Assembly: GCF_900566055.1 (NCBI RefSeq)
Contig: NZ_UPHQ01000006.1
Coordinates: 1 to 64,000 of the forward strand
Direction: 5' to 3'
Origin: Mycobacterium innocens
GTDB taxonomy: Bacteria > Actinomycetota > Actinomycetes > Mycobacteriales > Mycobacteriaceae
Length of the DNA stretch: 64,000 nt
In this document: one piece after another, positions 8,114 to 16,531 of the stretch
How positions within the stretch are numbered: position 1 is the first letter of the stretch
Layout: each line of letters opens with the position of its first letter
The notes under the pieces: generated by a model
What the model was told of the DNA's origin: nothing
Seen by the model: the letters and a program-made list of their open reading frames with translations, nothing else
Databases searched by the model: none
Made by a program: the position numbers and the translations under genes

Positions 8114-9300
8114 AGGTCAATATCGGGCTGGGAGCACACAACTCTCACGACTGGGAACGCGTGCTGGCCGGAGATTTCGGCCAGCCACCCACCACCCCGG
8201 ACTGGCGGTGCGTCCAGGCCACGCTCGCGCTCGGTGATCTGGCCGAACCGCTCGGGTTCGACGGCATCTGGCTGCCCGAGCACTGCGGGACGCCCTACGG
8301 CATGACACCCAACCCGATTCAGGCGCTCAGTTACTTCGCCGGACGTACCGAGCGTGTCGGACTGGGCACCTTCGTGGTCGTCGCGCCCTGGTGGCATCCG
8401 GTCCGGCTGGCACACCAGATCGCCTATCTCGACATCCTTTCCAACGGGCGCTACACCACGATCGGGATCGGGCGCGGGGTGTCCAAAGGGGAGTTCGCCG
8501 CCGTCGGCGTCCCGCGGGAGGAAAGCCGCCAGCGTTTCAACGAAACCCTCGACATCCTGCAGTTGGCGTTGTCAGGCGAGCGGTTCGGCTACGAAGGCGA
8601 GATCTTCACGGTCCCGGAGATGTCGCTGCGCCCCGAGCCGCAAAGCCGTGATCTGTTCTCCCGGATCTACAGTTCGTCGTCGACGGCCGAGTCGCTGGAG
8701 ATCCTGGCCCGCCGCGGCATGGTGCCGCTGTTCGTCGGCAACAAGCCGATCGGGGACGCCGGCCGGGAAGTCCAGCAGGTCAACATCTTCCGCAAAGAAG
8801 AGGGTCTGCCGCCCTGCCAGCCCAAAAACGTCATGTTCATGTACTGCACCGCCAAACCCGAAGACGCCGCCAAGTCCGAGGAGTGGATCTGGACGGCGAA
8901 CCGCGATGTCACGGTGCACTACGGATTCGCCGATGCGGCGAACTTCAAGGGCGTCAAAGGCTATGAAGCCTATGCGGCCCGCGAGGCCAGCGCCACCGCC
9001 GTGCTGGCCTCGTCGGTGACCGGCCCCTCGCCGAGCGACGCCAAGAGCGTTCCCAAGACGCCCGGCTATCACGCCTCCAACCTGCTGATCGGCACGCCGG
9101 AGGAGATCTTCAAGCGGCTGCGTGCCGCGCAACAGGCGTGCTCGTTTTGCGAGCTGACCATCGTCCCGCAGTTCGGCACCATGCCCTACGAGGAGGCGAT
9201 GGCCAGCACCCGACTGTTCGCGGCGGAGGTGCTGCCCGCGGCCCACGAGATGGAGGCGCCGTTGCATCCGGCGGCGCTGCCCGAAAACGCCCTGGCATGA
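8110..9300 (+). CDS. LLM class flavin-dependent oxidoreductase
   Basis: 396 residues of the luciferase-like monooxygenase family (TIM barrel binding FMN or F420). Typical segments are GFDGIWLPEHC, a RVGLGTFVVVAPWWHPVRLA strand-loop, and GRYTTIGIGRGVSKGEF, followed by the late NLLIGTPEEIFKRL segment. ATG 8110 overlaps the stop of the Rieske gene (ATGA), and its own end overlaps the next gene in the same way. It may hydroxylate a pathway intermediate or act as a partner flavoprotein; which one is not decidable here. Confidence 0.9.
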   Translation: MKVNIGLGAHNSHDWERVLAGDFGQPPTTPDWRCVQATLALGDLAEPLGFDGIWLPEHCGTPYGMTPNPIQALSYFAGRTERVGLGTFVVVAPWWHPVRLAHQIAYLDILSNGRYTTIGIGRGVSKGEFAAVGVPREESRQRFNETLDILQLALSGERFGYEGEIFTVPEMSLRPEPQSRDLFSRIYSSSSTAESLEILARRGMVPLFVGNKPIGDAGREVQQVNIFRKEEGLPPCQPKNVMFMYCTAKPEDAAKSEEWIWTANRDVTVHYGFADAANFKGVKGYEAYAAREASATAVLASSVTGPSPSDAKSVPKTPGYHASNLLIGTPEEIFKRLRAAQQACSFCELTIVPQFGTMPYEEAMASTRLFAAEVLPAAHEMEAPLHPAALPENALA

Positions 9301-11135
9301 CGGCCCCTGACTGCCCGCCGACGCAGACGCCGCAGGATATCGACCTCCCGGCGCTGCGAGAAAAGTACCGACACGAGCGCGAAAAGCGGCTGCGGCCGGA
9401 GGGTTCCCAGCAGTACATCGAACTCGTCGACGACTTCGCGGGGTATTACGAAACCGACCCGCATTCGCCGCCGCTGGTTCGCGATCCGATCTCGGCGGAC
9501 ATCGACGTGGTCGTGCTGGGCGGGGGCTTCGGCGGGTTGCTGTGCGGTGCGTATCTGAAGAAGGCCGGCGTAGACGACGTCCGGATCATCGAGTTGGGCG
9601 GTGACTTCGGCGGTGTCTGGTATTGGAACCGCTACCCCGGGTTGCAGTGCGACAACGAATCCTATTGCTACATACCGCTGCTCGAAGAGCTCAACTACAT
9701 GCCGAGCAAGAAGTTCGCCGACGGCACCGAGATCTACGAGCATTGCCGGCGCATCGGAAAGCACTACGGGCTTTACGATTCGGCGATCTTCTCCACCCAG
9801 GTGCGGGCCTTGCGGTGGGACGAGTCGATCAAGCGCTGGCGGGTCGGCACCAACCGTGACGACGGCCTGCGGGCCCGTTTCGTGGTCATGGCCTCCGGAC
9901 CGTTCCACCGGCCCAAACTCCCCGGCATTCCGGGCATCAAGGACTTCAAGGGCCACAGCTTCCACAGTTCCCGCTGGGACTACGACTACACCGGCGGAGA
10001 CAGCAATGGTGGCCTGGTCAAGCTGAGCGACCAGCGGGTCGCGGTGGTGGGCACCGGAGCAACCGCCGTCCAGATCGTCCCTTACCTGGGCCGGTATGCC
10101 CAGCACCTCTATGTCTTTCAGCGCACCCCATCGTCGGTCGGGCCGCGCAACAACGCGCCCACCGATCCGGGGTGGGTGAAGTCGCTGCAACCCGGCTGGC
10201 AGAAGGAACGGCAGCGCAACTTCCACGCCTGGACGTTCGAAGGAATGGCCCTCGGCCAACCCGACTACGTCTGCGACTTCTGGACCGAGCTCGGCCGCAA
10301 CACCGCCGCGCGGGTGCTCGCGCTCGAGGACCCGGCGGCGATGACCACGGAGCAGTTCATGGCGATCCGGGAGGAGGAGGACTACAAGGTCATGGAGCGG
10401 CTGCGGCGCCGGGTCTCGAGCATCGTCGAAGACCCCGAAACCGCCGAAGCGCTCAAACCGTACTACCGGTTCCTGTGCAAGCGGCCCTGCACCAACGACG
10501 AATACCTGCAGACCTTCAACCGTCCCAACGTGACGCTGGTCGACGTGTCGGCGACCAAAGGCGTGCAGCGGGCCACCGAAAAGGGCTTGGTCGCCAATGG
10601 CATCGAGTACGAACTCGACTGCATCATCTATGCCAGCGGCTTCGAGATCACCACCGAGATCAGCCGCCGCTACTCGATCGACACAATCGAAGGCCGTGAT
10701 GGCCGTTCACTTTTCGACTATTGGCGCGACGGCTACCGGACATTCCACGGGTTCACCAGCCGCGGCTTCCCCAACCAGTTCTTCACCGGGTTCACCCAGG
10801 TCGGTATCTCGGCGAACATCGCCGCCAACTACGAACTGCAGGGCGAGCACATCGCTTACATCATCTCGCAAGCCCTAGCGCGTGGTGCGACGACGGTGGA
10901 GCCGACCCAAGAGGCACAAGACAATTGGTGTCGGACCATAAGGGAAACGGCGATCGACAACAGCGCGTTCGACCTGGAATGCACGCCGGGCTATTACAAC
11001 AACGAAGGTGGCGGCACCGAAGGTATCCGATCGCATCTGGGCGAGCCGTATGGGCCGGGCTTTTACGCGTTCAGCGACCTGTTGGCCGGCTGGCGCGACC
11101 AAGGCGGCCTGGACGGCCTCGCCCTGGAATCCTGA
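9297..11135 (+). CDS. FAD-dependent Baeyer-Villiger-type monooxygenase
   Basis: 612 residues. Two Rossmann motifs are visible, GGGFGG near residue 76 and GTGATA near 255. The Baeyer-Villiger fingerprint F-x-G-x3-H-x3-W-D is complete at residues 217-228 (FKGHSFHSSRWD). WYWNRYPGLQCDNESYCY is the usual FAD-side segment of cyclohexanone/phenylacetone-type enzymes. It would insert oxygen next to a ketone to give an ester or lactone, using NADPH and O2. The N-terminal ~70 residues form an extension before the FAD domain, as in 4-hydroxyacetophenone- and cyclododecanone-type members. ATGA overlap with the gene before; TGATG with the gene after. Confidence 0.92.
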   Translation: MTAPDCPPTQTPQDIDLPALREKYRHEREKRLRPEGSQQYIELVDDFAGYYETDPHSPPLVRDPISADIDVVVLGGGFGGLLCGAYLKKAGVDDVRIIELGGDFGGVWYWNRYPGLQCDNESYCYIPLLEELNYMPSKKFADGTEIYEHCRRIGKHYGLYDSAIFSTQVRALRWDESIKRWRVGTNRDDGLRARFVVMASGPFHRPKLPGIPGIKDFKGHSFHSSRWDYDYTGGDSNGGLVKLSDQRVAVVGTGATAVQIVPYLGRYAQHLYVFQRTPSSVGPRNNAPTDPGWVKSLQPGWQKERQRNFHAWTFEGMALGQPDYVCDFWTELGRNTAARVLALEDPAAMTTEQFMAIREEEDYKVMERLRRRVSSIVEDPETAEALKPYYRFLCKRPCTNDEYLQTFNRPNVTLVDVSATKGVQRATEKGLVANGIEYELDCIIYASGFEITTEISRRYSIDTIEGRDGRSLFDYWRDGYRTFHGFTSRGFPNQFFTGFTQVGISANIAANYELQGEHIAYIISQALARGATTVEPTQEAQDNWCRTIRETAIDNSAFDLECTPGYYNNEGGGTEGIRSHLGEPYGPGFYAFSDLLAGWRDQGGLDGLALES

Positions 11136-12064
11136 TGAGCCAGCTCAGATTCGACGACCGAGTGGCCGTGGTCACGGGGGCCGGCCGCGGCCTGGGCCGC
11201 GCCTATGCCTTACTGCTGGCTTCCCGGGGCGCCAATGTCGTCGTCAACGACACCGGTTCCAGTCTGACCGGCGATGGTATGGACCCCGGCCCGGCGCACC
11301 AGGTGGTGGCCGAAATCCGGGCGGCCGGCGGCGACGCCGTCGCATCTGTCGAGTCGGTGGCCACCCCCGCCGGCGGCCAGGCGATCATCCGGACGGCGCT
11401 GGACCGCTACGGGCGGATCGACGTCCTGATCCACAACGCCGGCACGGTGCGGCGAGCCTCGTTGAAGGAGATGAGTTACCGGGACTTCGATTCCGTCATC
11501 GACGTGCACTTGCGCGGGGCGTTTCACGTGGTGCGGCCGGCGTTCCCGCCGATGTGCGAGGCGCACTACGGCCGCATCGTGCTGACGTCGTCGATCGGCG
11601 GTCTTTACGGCAATCACGGCGTGGCCAACTACGCTGCCGCCAAAGCGGGCCTGATCGGCCTGTCTCATGCCGTGGCGCTCGAAGGCGCCCCGGACGGAGT
11701 GCTCTGCAACGTGATCGTTCCCGCGGCCGTGACGAGAATGGCCGACGGACTGGATATTTCGGCGTACCCACCGATGGGTGCGGACCTGGTGGCACCCGTC
11801 GTCGGGCTGCTGGCTCACGAATCGTGCCCGGTCACCGGTGAGATGCTGATCGCCATCGCCGGCCGGATCGCCAGAGCGGTGGTCGCCGAATCGGCTGGCG
11901 TGCACCGTCCGTCGTGGTCGATCGAGGCCGTGGCCGAGTGCCTCGCCGACATCCGCGACCTCGCCGACCCGTTGGTGTTTCCGGTGGTGCCCGACGGTCA
12001 CGGCGAACATCTCCGGTACAGCTTCGAAATAACCACGCGCAGGTTAGGTCTGCCAGATGCCTAG
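11135..12064 (+). CDS. SDR family oxidoreductase, MFE-2/hydroxyacyl-CoA dehydrogenase-like
   Basis: 309 residues. TGAGRGLGRAY and VVVNDTGSSLTGDG are typical of the (3R)-hydroxyacyl-CoA dehydrogenase part of multifunctional enzyme 2, rather than of ordinary SDRs. HNAG, a TSSIGG serine loop and the YAAAKAG catalytic pair follow. That subtype, and the adjacent CoA-transferase, suggest it acts on a CoA thioester. Starts at ATG 11135, sharing one base with the stop before it, and overlaps the CoA-transferase start by 8 nt. Confidence 0.88.
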   Translation: MSQLRFDDRVAVVTGAGRGLGRAYALLLASRGANVVVNDTGSSLTGDGMDPGPAHQVVAEIRAAGGDAVASVESVATPAGGQAIIRTALDRYGRIDVLIHNAGTVRRASLKEMSYRDFDSVIDVHLRGAFHVVRPAFPPMCEAHYGRIVLTSSIGGLYGNHGVANYAAAKAGLIGLSHAVALEGAPDGVLCNVIVPAAVTRMADGLDISAYPPMGADLVAPVVGLLAHESCPVTGEMLIAIAGRIARAVVAESAGVHRPSWSIEAVAECLADIRDLADPLVFPVVPDGHGEHLRYSFEITTRRLGLPDA

Positions 12065-13226
12065 CAACAGCGCGGGCCCACTGGTCGGGGTGCGTGTCGT
12101 CGATCTGACCGCAATGGTGATGGGGCCCTACTGCACCCAGATCATGGCCGACATGGGCGCCGACGTCATCAAGGTGGAACCGCCGGACGGTGATGACACC
12201 CGCTACATTTCGGTCGGGCCGGCCCGCGGCATGAGCGGTGTGTTCGTCAATGTCAACCGGGGCAAGCGTGCCATCACCGTGGACTTGCGGTCCGAATCCG
12301 GCAAAGCCGCGCTACGCACCCTCGTCGAACAGGCCGACGTCTTCATCCACTCGATGCGGTCCAAAGCAATCACCCGGCTCGGATTCGGCTACCCCGAGGT
12401 GGCTGCCATCAATCCGGACATCGTCTACACGAACTGCTATGGATACGGCCGGCGCGGACCCAACCGGGATCTGCCGGCCTACGACGACACCATCCAGGCG
12501 GCCTGCGGTTTGCCGTTCGTCCAGGAGCAGCTGACCGGTGAAGCCAATTATGTGGGAACGATTATGGCCGACAAGGTCGCCGGTCTGACCGCGCTCTACG
12601 CCACGGTGATGGCCCTGTTCCACCGGGAACGCACCGGCGAAGGGCAAGAAGTGGAGGTCGGCATGTTCGAAACGATGGCCTCCTTCATGCTGGTGGAGCA
12701 CGCCAACGGCGCCATGTTCGATCCGCCGTTGGGTCCGGCGGTCTATCCCCGCACGGTGGCGCCCAACCGGCGGCCGTACCGAACCAGTGACGGCTACATC
12801 GCCGCGCTGATCTACAACGACAAGCATTGGGCGGCGTTCGTCAACGCGGTGCGACCGGCCTGGGCCAGCGGTTGTTACGCCACGCTGGAGGGACGGGCGC
12901 GCGAGATCGACACGGTGTATGCGCTACTGGCCGAAACGATTGCCCAGCGCACCACCCGGGAATGGCTCGAGCTGTTCCGAAAGCTGGAGATACCGGCGTC
13001 GCCGTTGTCCAGCCCCGCGGCATTGTTCGACGATCCGCACCTCAACGCCGTGGGTTTCTTCGAGACGGTGGCCACCGCCCATGGCGCGGTGCGCTTTCCC
13101 GGTGTGCCGACCTGGTTTTCCCGAACGCCCGGCCGGGTCGCCGGCCCGGCCCCCGAACTGGGCGCACATACCGCCGAGGTGCTCGACGAACTGGGACTGG
13201 GCGTGGAGGCCGACATCGCTGAATGA
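12057..13226 (+). CDS. CaiB/BaiF (family III) CoA-transferase
   Basis: 389 residues. The N-terminal VGVRVVDLTAMVMGPYCTQI, GADVIKVEPPDGDD, NRGKRAITVDL and the catalytic aspartate in GTIMADKVAGL identify a formyl-CoA transferase/carnitine CoA-transferase-like enzyme that moves CoA between carboxylic acids without free energy cost. It is the last gene of the rightward operon and overlaps the preceding SDR gene. Along with the acyl-CoA ligase on the other strand it gives the cluster two routes to form a CoA thioester. Confidence 0.92.
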   Translation: MPSNSAGPLVGVRVVDLTAMVMGPYCTQIMADMGADVIKVEPPDGDDTRYISVGPARGMSGVFVNVNRGKRAITVDLRSESGKAALRTLVEQADVFIHSMRSKAITRLGFGYPEVAAINPDIVYTNCYGYGRRGPNRDLPAYDDTIQAACGLPFVQEQLTGEANYVGTIMADKVAGLTALYATVMALFHRERTGEGQEVEVGMFETMASFMLVEHANGAMFDPPLGPAVYPRTVAPNRRPYRTSDGYIAALIYNDKHWAAFVNAVRPAWASGCYATLEGRAREIDTVYALLAETIAQRTTREWLELFRKLEIPASPLSSPAALFDDPHLNAVGFFETVATAHGAVRFPGVPTWFSRTPGRVAGPAPELGAHTAEVLDELGLGVEADIAE

Positions 13227-13287
13227 GCCCGTCCGCGCGTGTCTTCGAAGGATTTCGGCGCCGCCGTAGCTAAGCTGGCTGGGATCA

Positions 13288-13309
13288 AGAGGAGGGGCAA
13301 CGACGTATC
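13288..13309 (+). promoter_or_regulatory. strong Shine-Dalgarno without an ordinary start codon
   Basis: AGAGGAGGGG at about 13288-13297 is an excellent ribosome-binding site, but no ATG, GTG or TTG lies 5-12 nt downstream. In the frame of the acyltransferase the codon at the right distance is ATC (13307-13309); that frame is open from 13274. A GTA..TAA mini-frame (13305-13355) is the only other reading. Translation of the acyltransferase may begin here with a near-cognate codon. Confidence 0.4.
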
Positions 13310-13420
13310 GGCAGCAACGACGGCGCCGGGCGGCAACATGGTCAGGGCGCGCTAACAGCGAGCACTGAGCCGGACGGGAAGCATTCCGTACCGGCACGCT
13401 CGGCACCACGACCCCGCTGG

Positions 13421-15442
13421 GTGGCCCCGGTACACCGTGCTGGGCGGCGAGCCGGCCCGGATCGGCCTGAGCGTCACGGCGGCATCCCGGCGCTGGACGG
13501 ACTGCGCGCGATCGCGGTTGCCTTGGTTCTGGCCGGGCACGGCGGCATTCCCGGCATGGGCGGCGGGTTCATCGGTGTCGACATCTTCTTCGTCCTCAGC
13601 GGGTTCCTGATCACCTCGCTGCTGCTCGATGAGCTGCGGCACACCGGCCGCATCAGCTTGACCGCGTTCTGGATTCGCCGTGCCCGGCGGCTGCTGCCGG
13701 CGTTGGTCTTGATGGTGCTCACCGTCACCGCGGCCCGCGAATTCCTTCCCTACCAAGCGCTTACAGGTCTGCGCAGCGACGCGATCGCCGCTTTCCTGTG
13801 GATGGCCAACTGGCGGTTCGTGGCGCAGAAGACCGACTACTTCACTCAGGGCGCCCCGCCGTCACCGCTGCAGCACACCTGGTCACTGGGTGTGGAGGAG
13901 CAGTACTACATCGCCTGGCCGGTGTTGCTGATCGCGGTGACCTTGCTGCTGGCGGCCCGGGCCAAACGCTACTTTGCCAAGACCACGCTGGGCCACGTCC
14001 GGTTCGCCGCCTTCGTGATCGCCACCCTGGGCGCTCTGGCCTCGGCCGTCGCGACCATCGTATTCGTCTCCGCGGCGACGCGTGACCGAATCTATTTCGG
14101 CACCGACACGCGCGCCCAGGCCCTGTTGATCGGTGCTGCGGCATCGGCTCTGCTGGTTCGGGATTGGGCCGCGCTGAACCGCGGCTGGTGCCTGGTGCGG
14201 AGCCGGTGGGGGCGGCGAATGGCCCGGCTGCTGCCGGTCATCGGCGTGGCCGGATTGGCGGCGCTGACTCATTTCGCGACCGGCAGCGTCGCCGAATTCC
14301 GGCACGGTCTGCTGCTCGTCGTGGCCGTGGCCGCCGTCTTCGTGGTCGCCCCGGTGGCGCTCGAGCAGCGCGGAGCGGTGGCGAGGCTGCTGGCGTGGCG
14401 GCCGTTGGTCTGGCTGGGCGCCATTTCGTACGGCGTCTATCTGTGGCACTGGCCGATCTTCCTGGCGCTCAACGGCGAACACACCGGATGGACCGGATTC
14501 CAACTGCTCGGCGTGCGCTGTGGCGCGACCGTGGCCCTGGCCGCCGCATCATGGTGGTTGATCGAACAACCCATCCGCCGCTGGCGACCCGCGGGTGTTC
14601 CGCTGCTGCCGCTGGCCGCGGCAACCGTGGCGACCGCGGCCGCGGCGACGATGCTGGTCGTGCCCGTCGCAACCGGGCCCGGTCTGCGCGAAGTTGGTCT
14701 GCCGCCGGGGGTTTCGGCGGTTGCGGCGGTATCCCCGTCGCCGCCGGGACCGAGCCGGCCAGGGCCGACCACCGGCCCGCGAGATCCCAACCGGCCGTTC
14801 ACCGTTTCGGTGTTCGGTGATTCGATCGGCTGGACCATGATGCATTACCTGCCAGCCACACCCGGATTCCGATTCCTCGACCACACGGTCATCGGGTGCA
14901 GCCTGGTGCGCGGCACGCCGTATCGGTACATCGGCCAGACCCTGGAGCAAAGATCGGAATGCGACGGCTGGCCCAGCAGGTGGTCCACACAGATCAGCCA
15001 GGACCAACCCGATGTCGCGCTGCTGATCATCGGCCGGTGGGAGACCGTGGATCGGGTCAACGAAGGAAAGTGGACCCACATCGGTGACCCGACCTTCGAC
15101 GCATACCTCAATTTCGAGCTGCAACGAGCCCTCGACATCGTCGGCTCCAGCGGTGTCCGGGTGATGGTGGCCACCGTCCCCTACAGCCGAGGCGGTGAGA
15201 AACCCGACGGCCGCCTGTACCCGGAGGACCAACCCGACCGGGTCAACCAATGGAACACCATGCTGCGCAACACGGTTCGCGATCACCCGAACGTCGGGAT
15301 CATCGACCTGAACAAGAAGCTGTGTCCCGACGGCGGTTACACCGCCAAGGTCGACGCCATCCAGGTGCGCAGCGACGGCGTCCACCTCACTCCGGAAGGC
15401 GTGAAGTGGCTGTTGCCCTGGCTCGAGGAGTCGCTGCGGTAG
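13421..15442 (+). CDS. membrane acyltransferase 3 with C-terminal SGNH domain (Rv0111-like)
   Basis: 673 residues from GTG 13421. The first ~380 residues are an acyltransferase-3 (OafA-like) domain of about ten membrane segments, with IPALDGLRAIAV, the LAGHGG catalytic His, FIGVDIFFVLSGFLI and HTWSLGVEEQYY. A Pro/Ser-rich linker (~430-455) leads to an extracytoplasmic SGNH hydrolase domain starting at SVFGDSIGW and ending with the SDGVHLTPEG His block. Such proteins O-acylate envelope glycans or lipids. The sequence matches my memory of Rv0111 from its start PARS-PRPRWVAPV; here that segment begins at a GTA codon (13388), so the true start is unclear: GTG 13421 or the ATC at 13307. Confidence 0.88.
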   Translation: MAPVHRAGRRAGPDRPERHGGIPALDGLRAIAVALVLAGHGGIPGMGGGFIGVDIFFVLSGFLITSLLLDELRHTGRISLTAFWIRRARRLLPALVLMVLTVTAAREFLPYQALTGLRSDAIAAFLWMANWRFVAQKTDYFTQGAPPSPLQHTWSLGVEEQYYIAWPVLLIAVTLLLAARAKRYFAKTTLGHVRFAAFVIATLGALASAVATIVFVSAATRDRIYFGTDTRAQALLIGAAASALLVRDWAALNRGWCLVRSRWGRRMARLLPVIGVAGLAALTHFATGSVAEFRHGLLLVVAVAAVFVVAPVALEQRGAVARLLAWRPLVWLGAISYGVYLWHWPIFLALNGEHTGWTGFQLLGVRCGATVALAAASWWLIEQPIRRWRPAGVPLLPLAAATVATAAAATMLVVPVATGPGLREVGLPPGVSAVAAVSPSPPGPSRPGPTTGPRDPNRPFTVSVFGDSIGWTMMHYLPATPGFRFLDHTVIGCSLVRGTPYRYIGQTLEQRSECDGWPSRWSTQISQDQPDVALLIIGRWETVDRVNEGKWTHIGDPTFDAYLNFELQRALDIVGSSGVRVMVATVPYSRGGEKPDGRLYPEDQPDRVNQWNTMLRNTVRDHPNVGIIDLNKKLCPDGGYTAKVDAIQVRSDGVHLTPEGVKWLLPWLEESLR

Positions 15443-15481
15443 TCAGGTGCGCGGCAGCTGTTGCGGAGGTTCTACGTGTCG

Positions 15482-15510
15482 GGCCGGCAATCTGTGAATG
15501 GGGGCCGGCC
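15482..15510. terminator. GC-rich hairpin between convergent genes
   Basis: GGCCGGC (15482-15488) pairs with GCCGGCC (15504-15510), loop 15 nt. It is placed between the acyltransferase and the leftward ankyrin gene. No U-rich tail is present, so it is only a possible bidirectional terminator. Confidence 0.35.
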
Positions 15511-15520
15511 GCGGATTGGC

Positions 15521-16006
15521 TTAGAGCAGATCGGCGAATATTTCGCGTAGTTCAGGTTTCCCGTACCGCTGAACGTATTTGAGGGCGCTGAAGCCATCGT
15601 GTGCGATCACCGTCGGGTCGGCGCCATGTTCGCGAAGCAACCGAACGATGGGAAGCTTTGCCGGCGTTGTGTTCGTCACGGCGTTGAGTAGGGGTGTTTC
15701 ACCCCTGTTGCTCCCGGCGTTGATGTCGGCGCCGGCGTCCAGCAGGAGCCGGACTACTTCGTAGCTTTCTCCTTTGGCTGCAAAATGCAGCGGTGTGCAA
15801 CCCTGCTCGTCGATGGCGTTGACGTCGGCGCCGGCGTCTAACAGCCTGCGAGAGTTGGCCAGGATGAATTCCACTATCTTGCGGTGGTTTTCGGATTTCA
15901 ACGCGGGATCCTTGAGTGCCGTCGTATGGTCTAGCCCGACCGGCGCGTCAATGACGGCGTAGTGCAGCGGGGTACGACCTGCACGGTCACGATCGTTTGT
16001 GTTCAT
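15521..16006 (-). CDS. ankyrin repeat protein, copy 2 (probable immunity protein)
   Basis: 161 residues containing at least three ankyrin repeats (RTPLHYAVI, CTPLHFAAKGESYEVVRLLLDAGAD, ETPLLNAV with IVRLLREHGADP). Residues 1-95 are almost identical to copy 1, encoded 39 nt upstream; the second half has diverged. No signal peptide or membrane segment, so it is cytoplasmic. Last gene of the WXG100/toxin locus. Ankyrin proteins are a known class of immunity protein in polymorphic toxin systems; a role against the nuclease encoded upstream, or against a variant of it, is inferred. Confidence 0.8.
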   Translation of the reverse strand: MNTNDRDRAGRTPLHYAVIDAPVGLDHTTALKDPALKSENHRKIVEFILANSRRLLDAGADVNAIDEQGCTPLHFAAKGESYEVVRLLLDAGADINAGSNRGETPLLNAVTNTTPAKLPIVRLLREHGADPTVIAHDGFSALKYVQRYGKPELREIFADLL

Positions 16007-16045
16007 CCTGGTGCATCTTCGACCTGGCCTAGCTGCTATCCAGAC

Positions 16046-16531
16046 CTAGAGCAGATCGGCGAATACTTCCTTTTCCTCGGGCTTGCCGTAGCGGCTGACG
16101 AATCGAAGTGCGGTCGATCCGTTAGCTGTTTCGATGGTGGGATCGGCCCCGCTTTCACGAAGCAGTCGCATGATGGCGAGGGCGGCGGGAGTGGTGTTGC
16201 GAACGGCGTTGTATAGCGGCGTCTCGTCCTTGTCATTTCTGGCGTTGACGTCAGCGCCGGCATCCAGCAGGAGCCGGACTACTTCGTCGCTTTCTCCTTT
16301 GGCTGCAAAATGCAGCGGTGTGCAACCTTGCTCGTCGATGGCGTTGACGTCGGCGCCGGCGTCTAACAGCCTGCGAGAGTTGGCCAGGATGAATTCCACT
16401 ATCTTGTGGTGGTTTTCGGTTTTCAACGCGGGATCCTTGAGTGCCGTCGTATGGTCCAGGCCCACCGGCGCGTCAATGACGGCGTAGTGCAGCGGGGTTC
16501 GGCCCGCGCGGTCACGATCGTTTGCGTTCAT
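16046..16531 (-). CDS. ankyrin repeat protein, copy 1 (probable immunity protein)
   Basis: 161 residues, same length as copy 2, with ankyrin repeats of the form TPLHFAAKGESDEVVRLLLDAGAD. The ATG at 16531 overlaps the TGA of the toxin gene (ATGA), a coupling expected for a toxin and its antidote. The frame stays open upstream to about 16675 but only inside the toxin gene, so ATG 16531 was chosen. Divergence from copy 2 is concentrated after residue ~95 (ARNDKDETPLYNAV, ESGADPTIETANGSTALRF), which may mark the toxin-facing surface. Confidence 0.82.
   Translation of the reverse strand: MNANDRDRAGRTPLHYAVIDAPVGLDHTTALKDPALKTENHHKIVEFILANSRRLLDAGADVNAIDEQGCTPLHFAAKGESDEVVRLLLDAGADVNARNDKDETPLYNAVRNTTPAALAIMRLLRESGADPTIETANGSTALRFVSRYGKPEEKEVFADLL

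Larger units (their letters stand above)
15521..16531 (-). repeat. tandem gene duplication (525-bp period)
   Basis: The two ankyrin genes are a direct tandem duplication with a period of 525 bp. Long stretches of DNA in their 5' halves are identical or nearly so, including the segment around 15774-15880 and its counterpart 16299-16405. The 3' halves have diverged far more, which indicates either selection or gene conversion limited to the 5' half. Confidence 0.9.

Noticed and set aside
8110..9300. bioluminescence (bacterial luciferase) gene
   Set aside because: LLM homology is to the wider flavin/F420 family; no luxB-like partner or fatty acid reductase genes are present.
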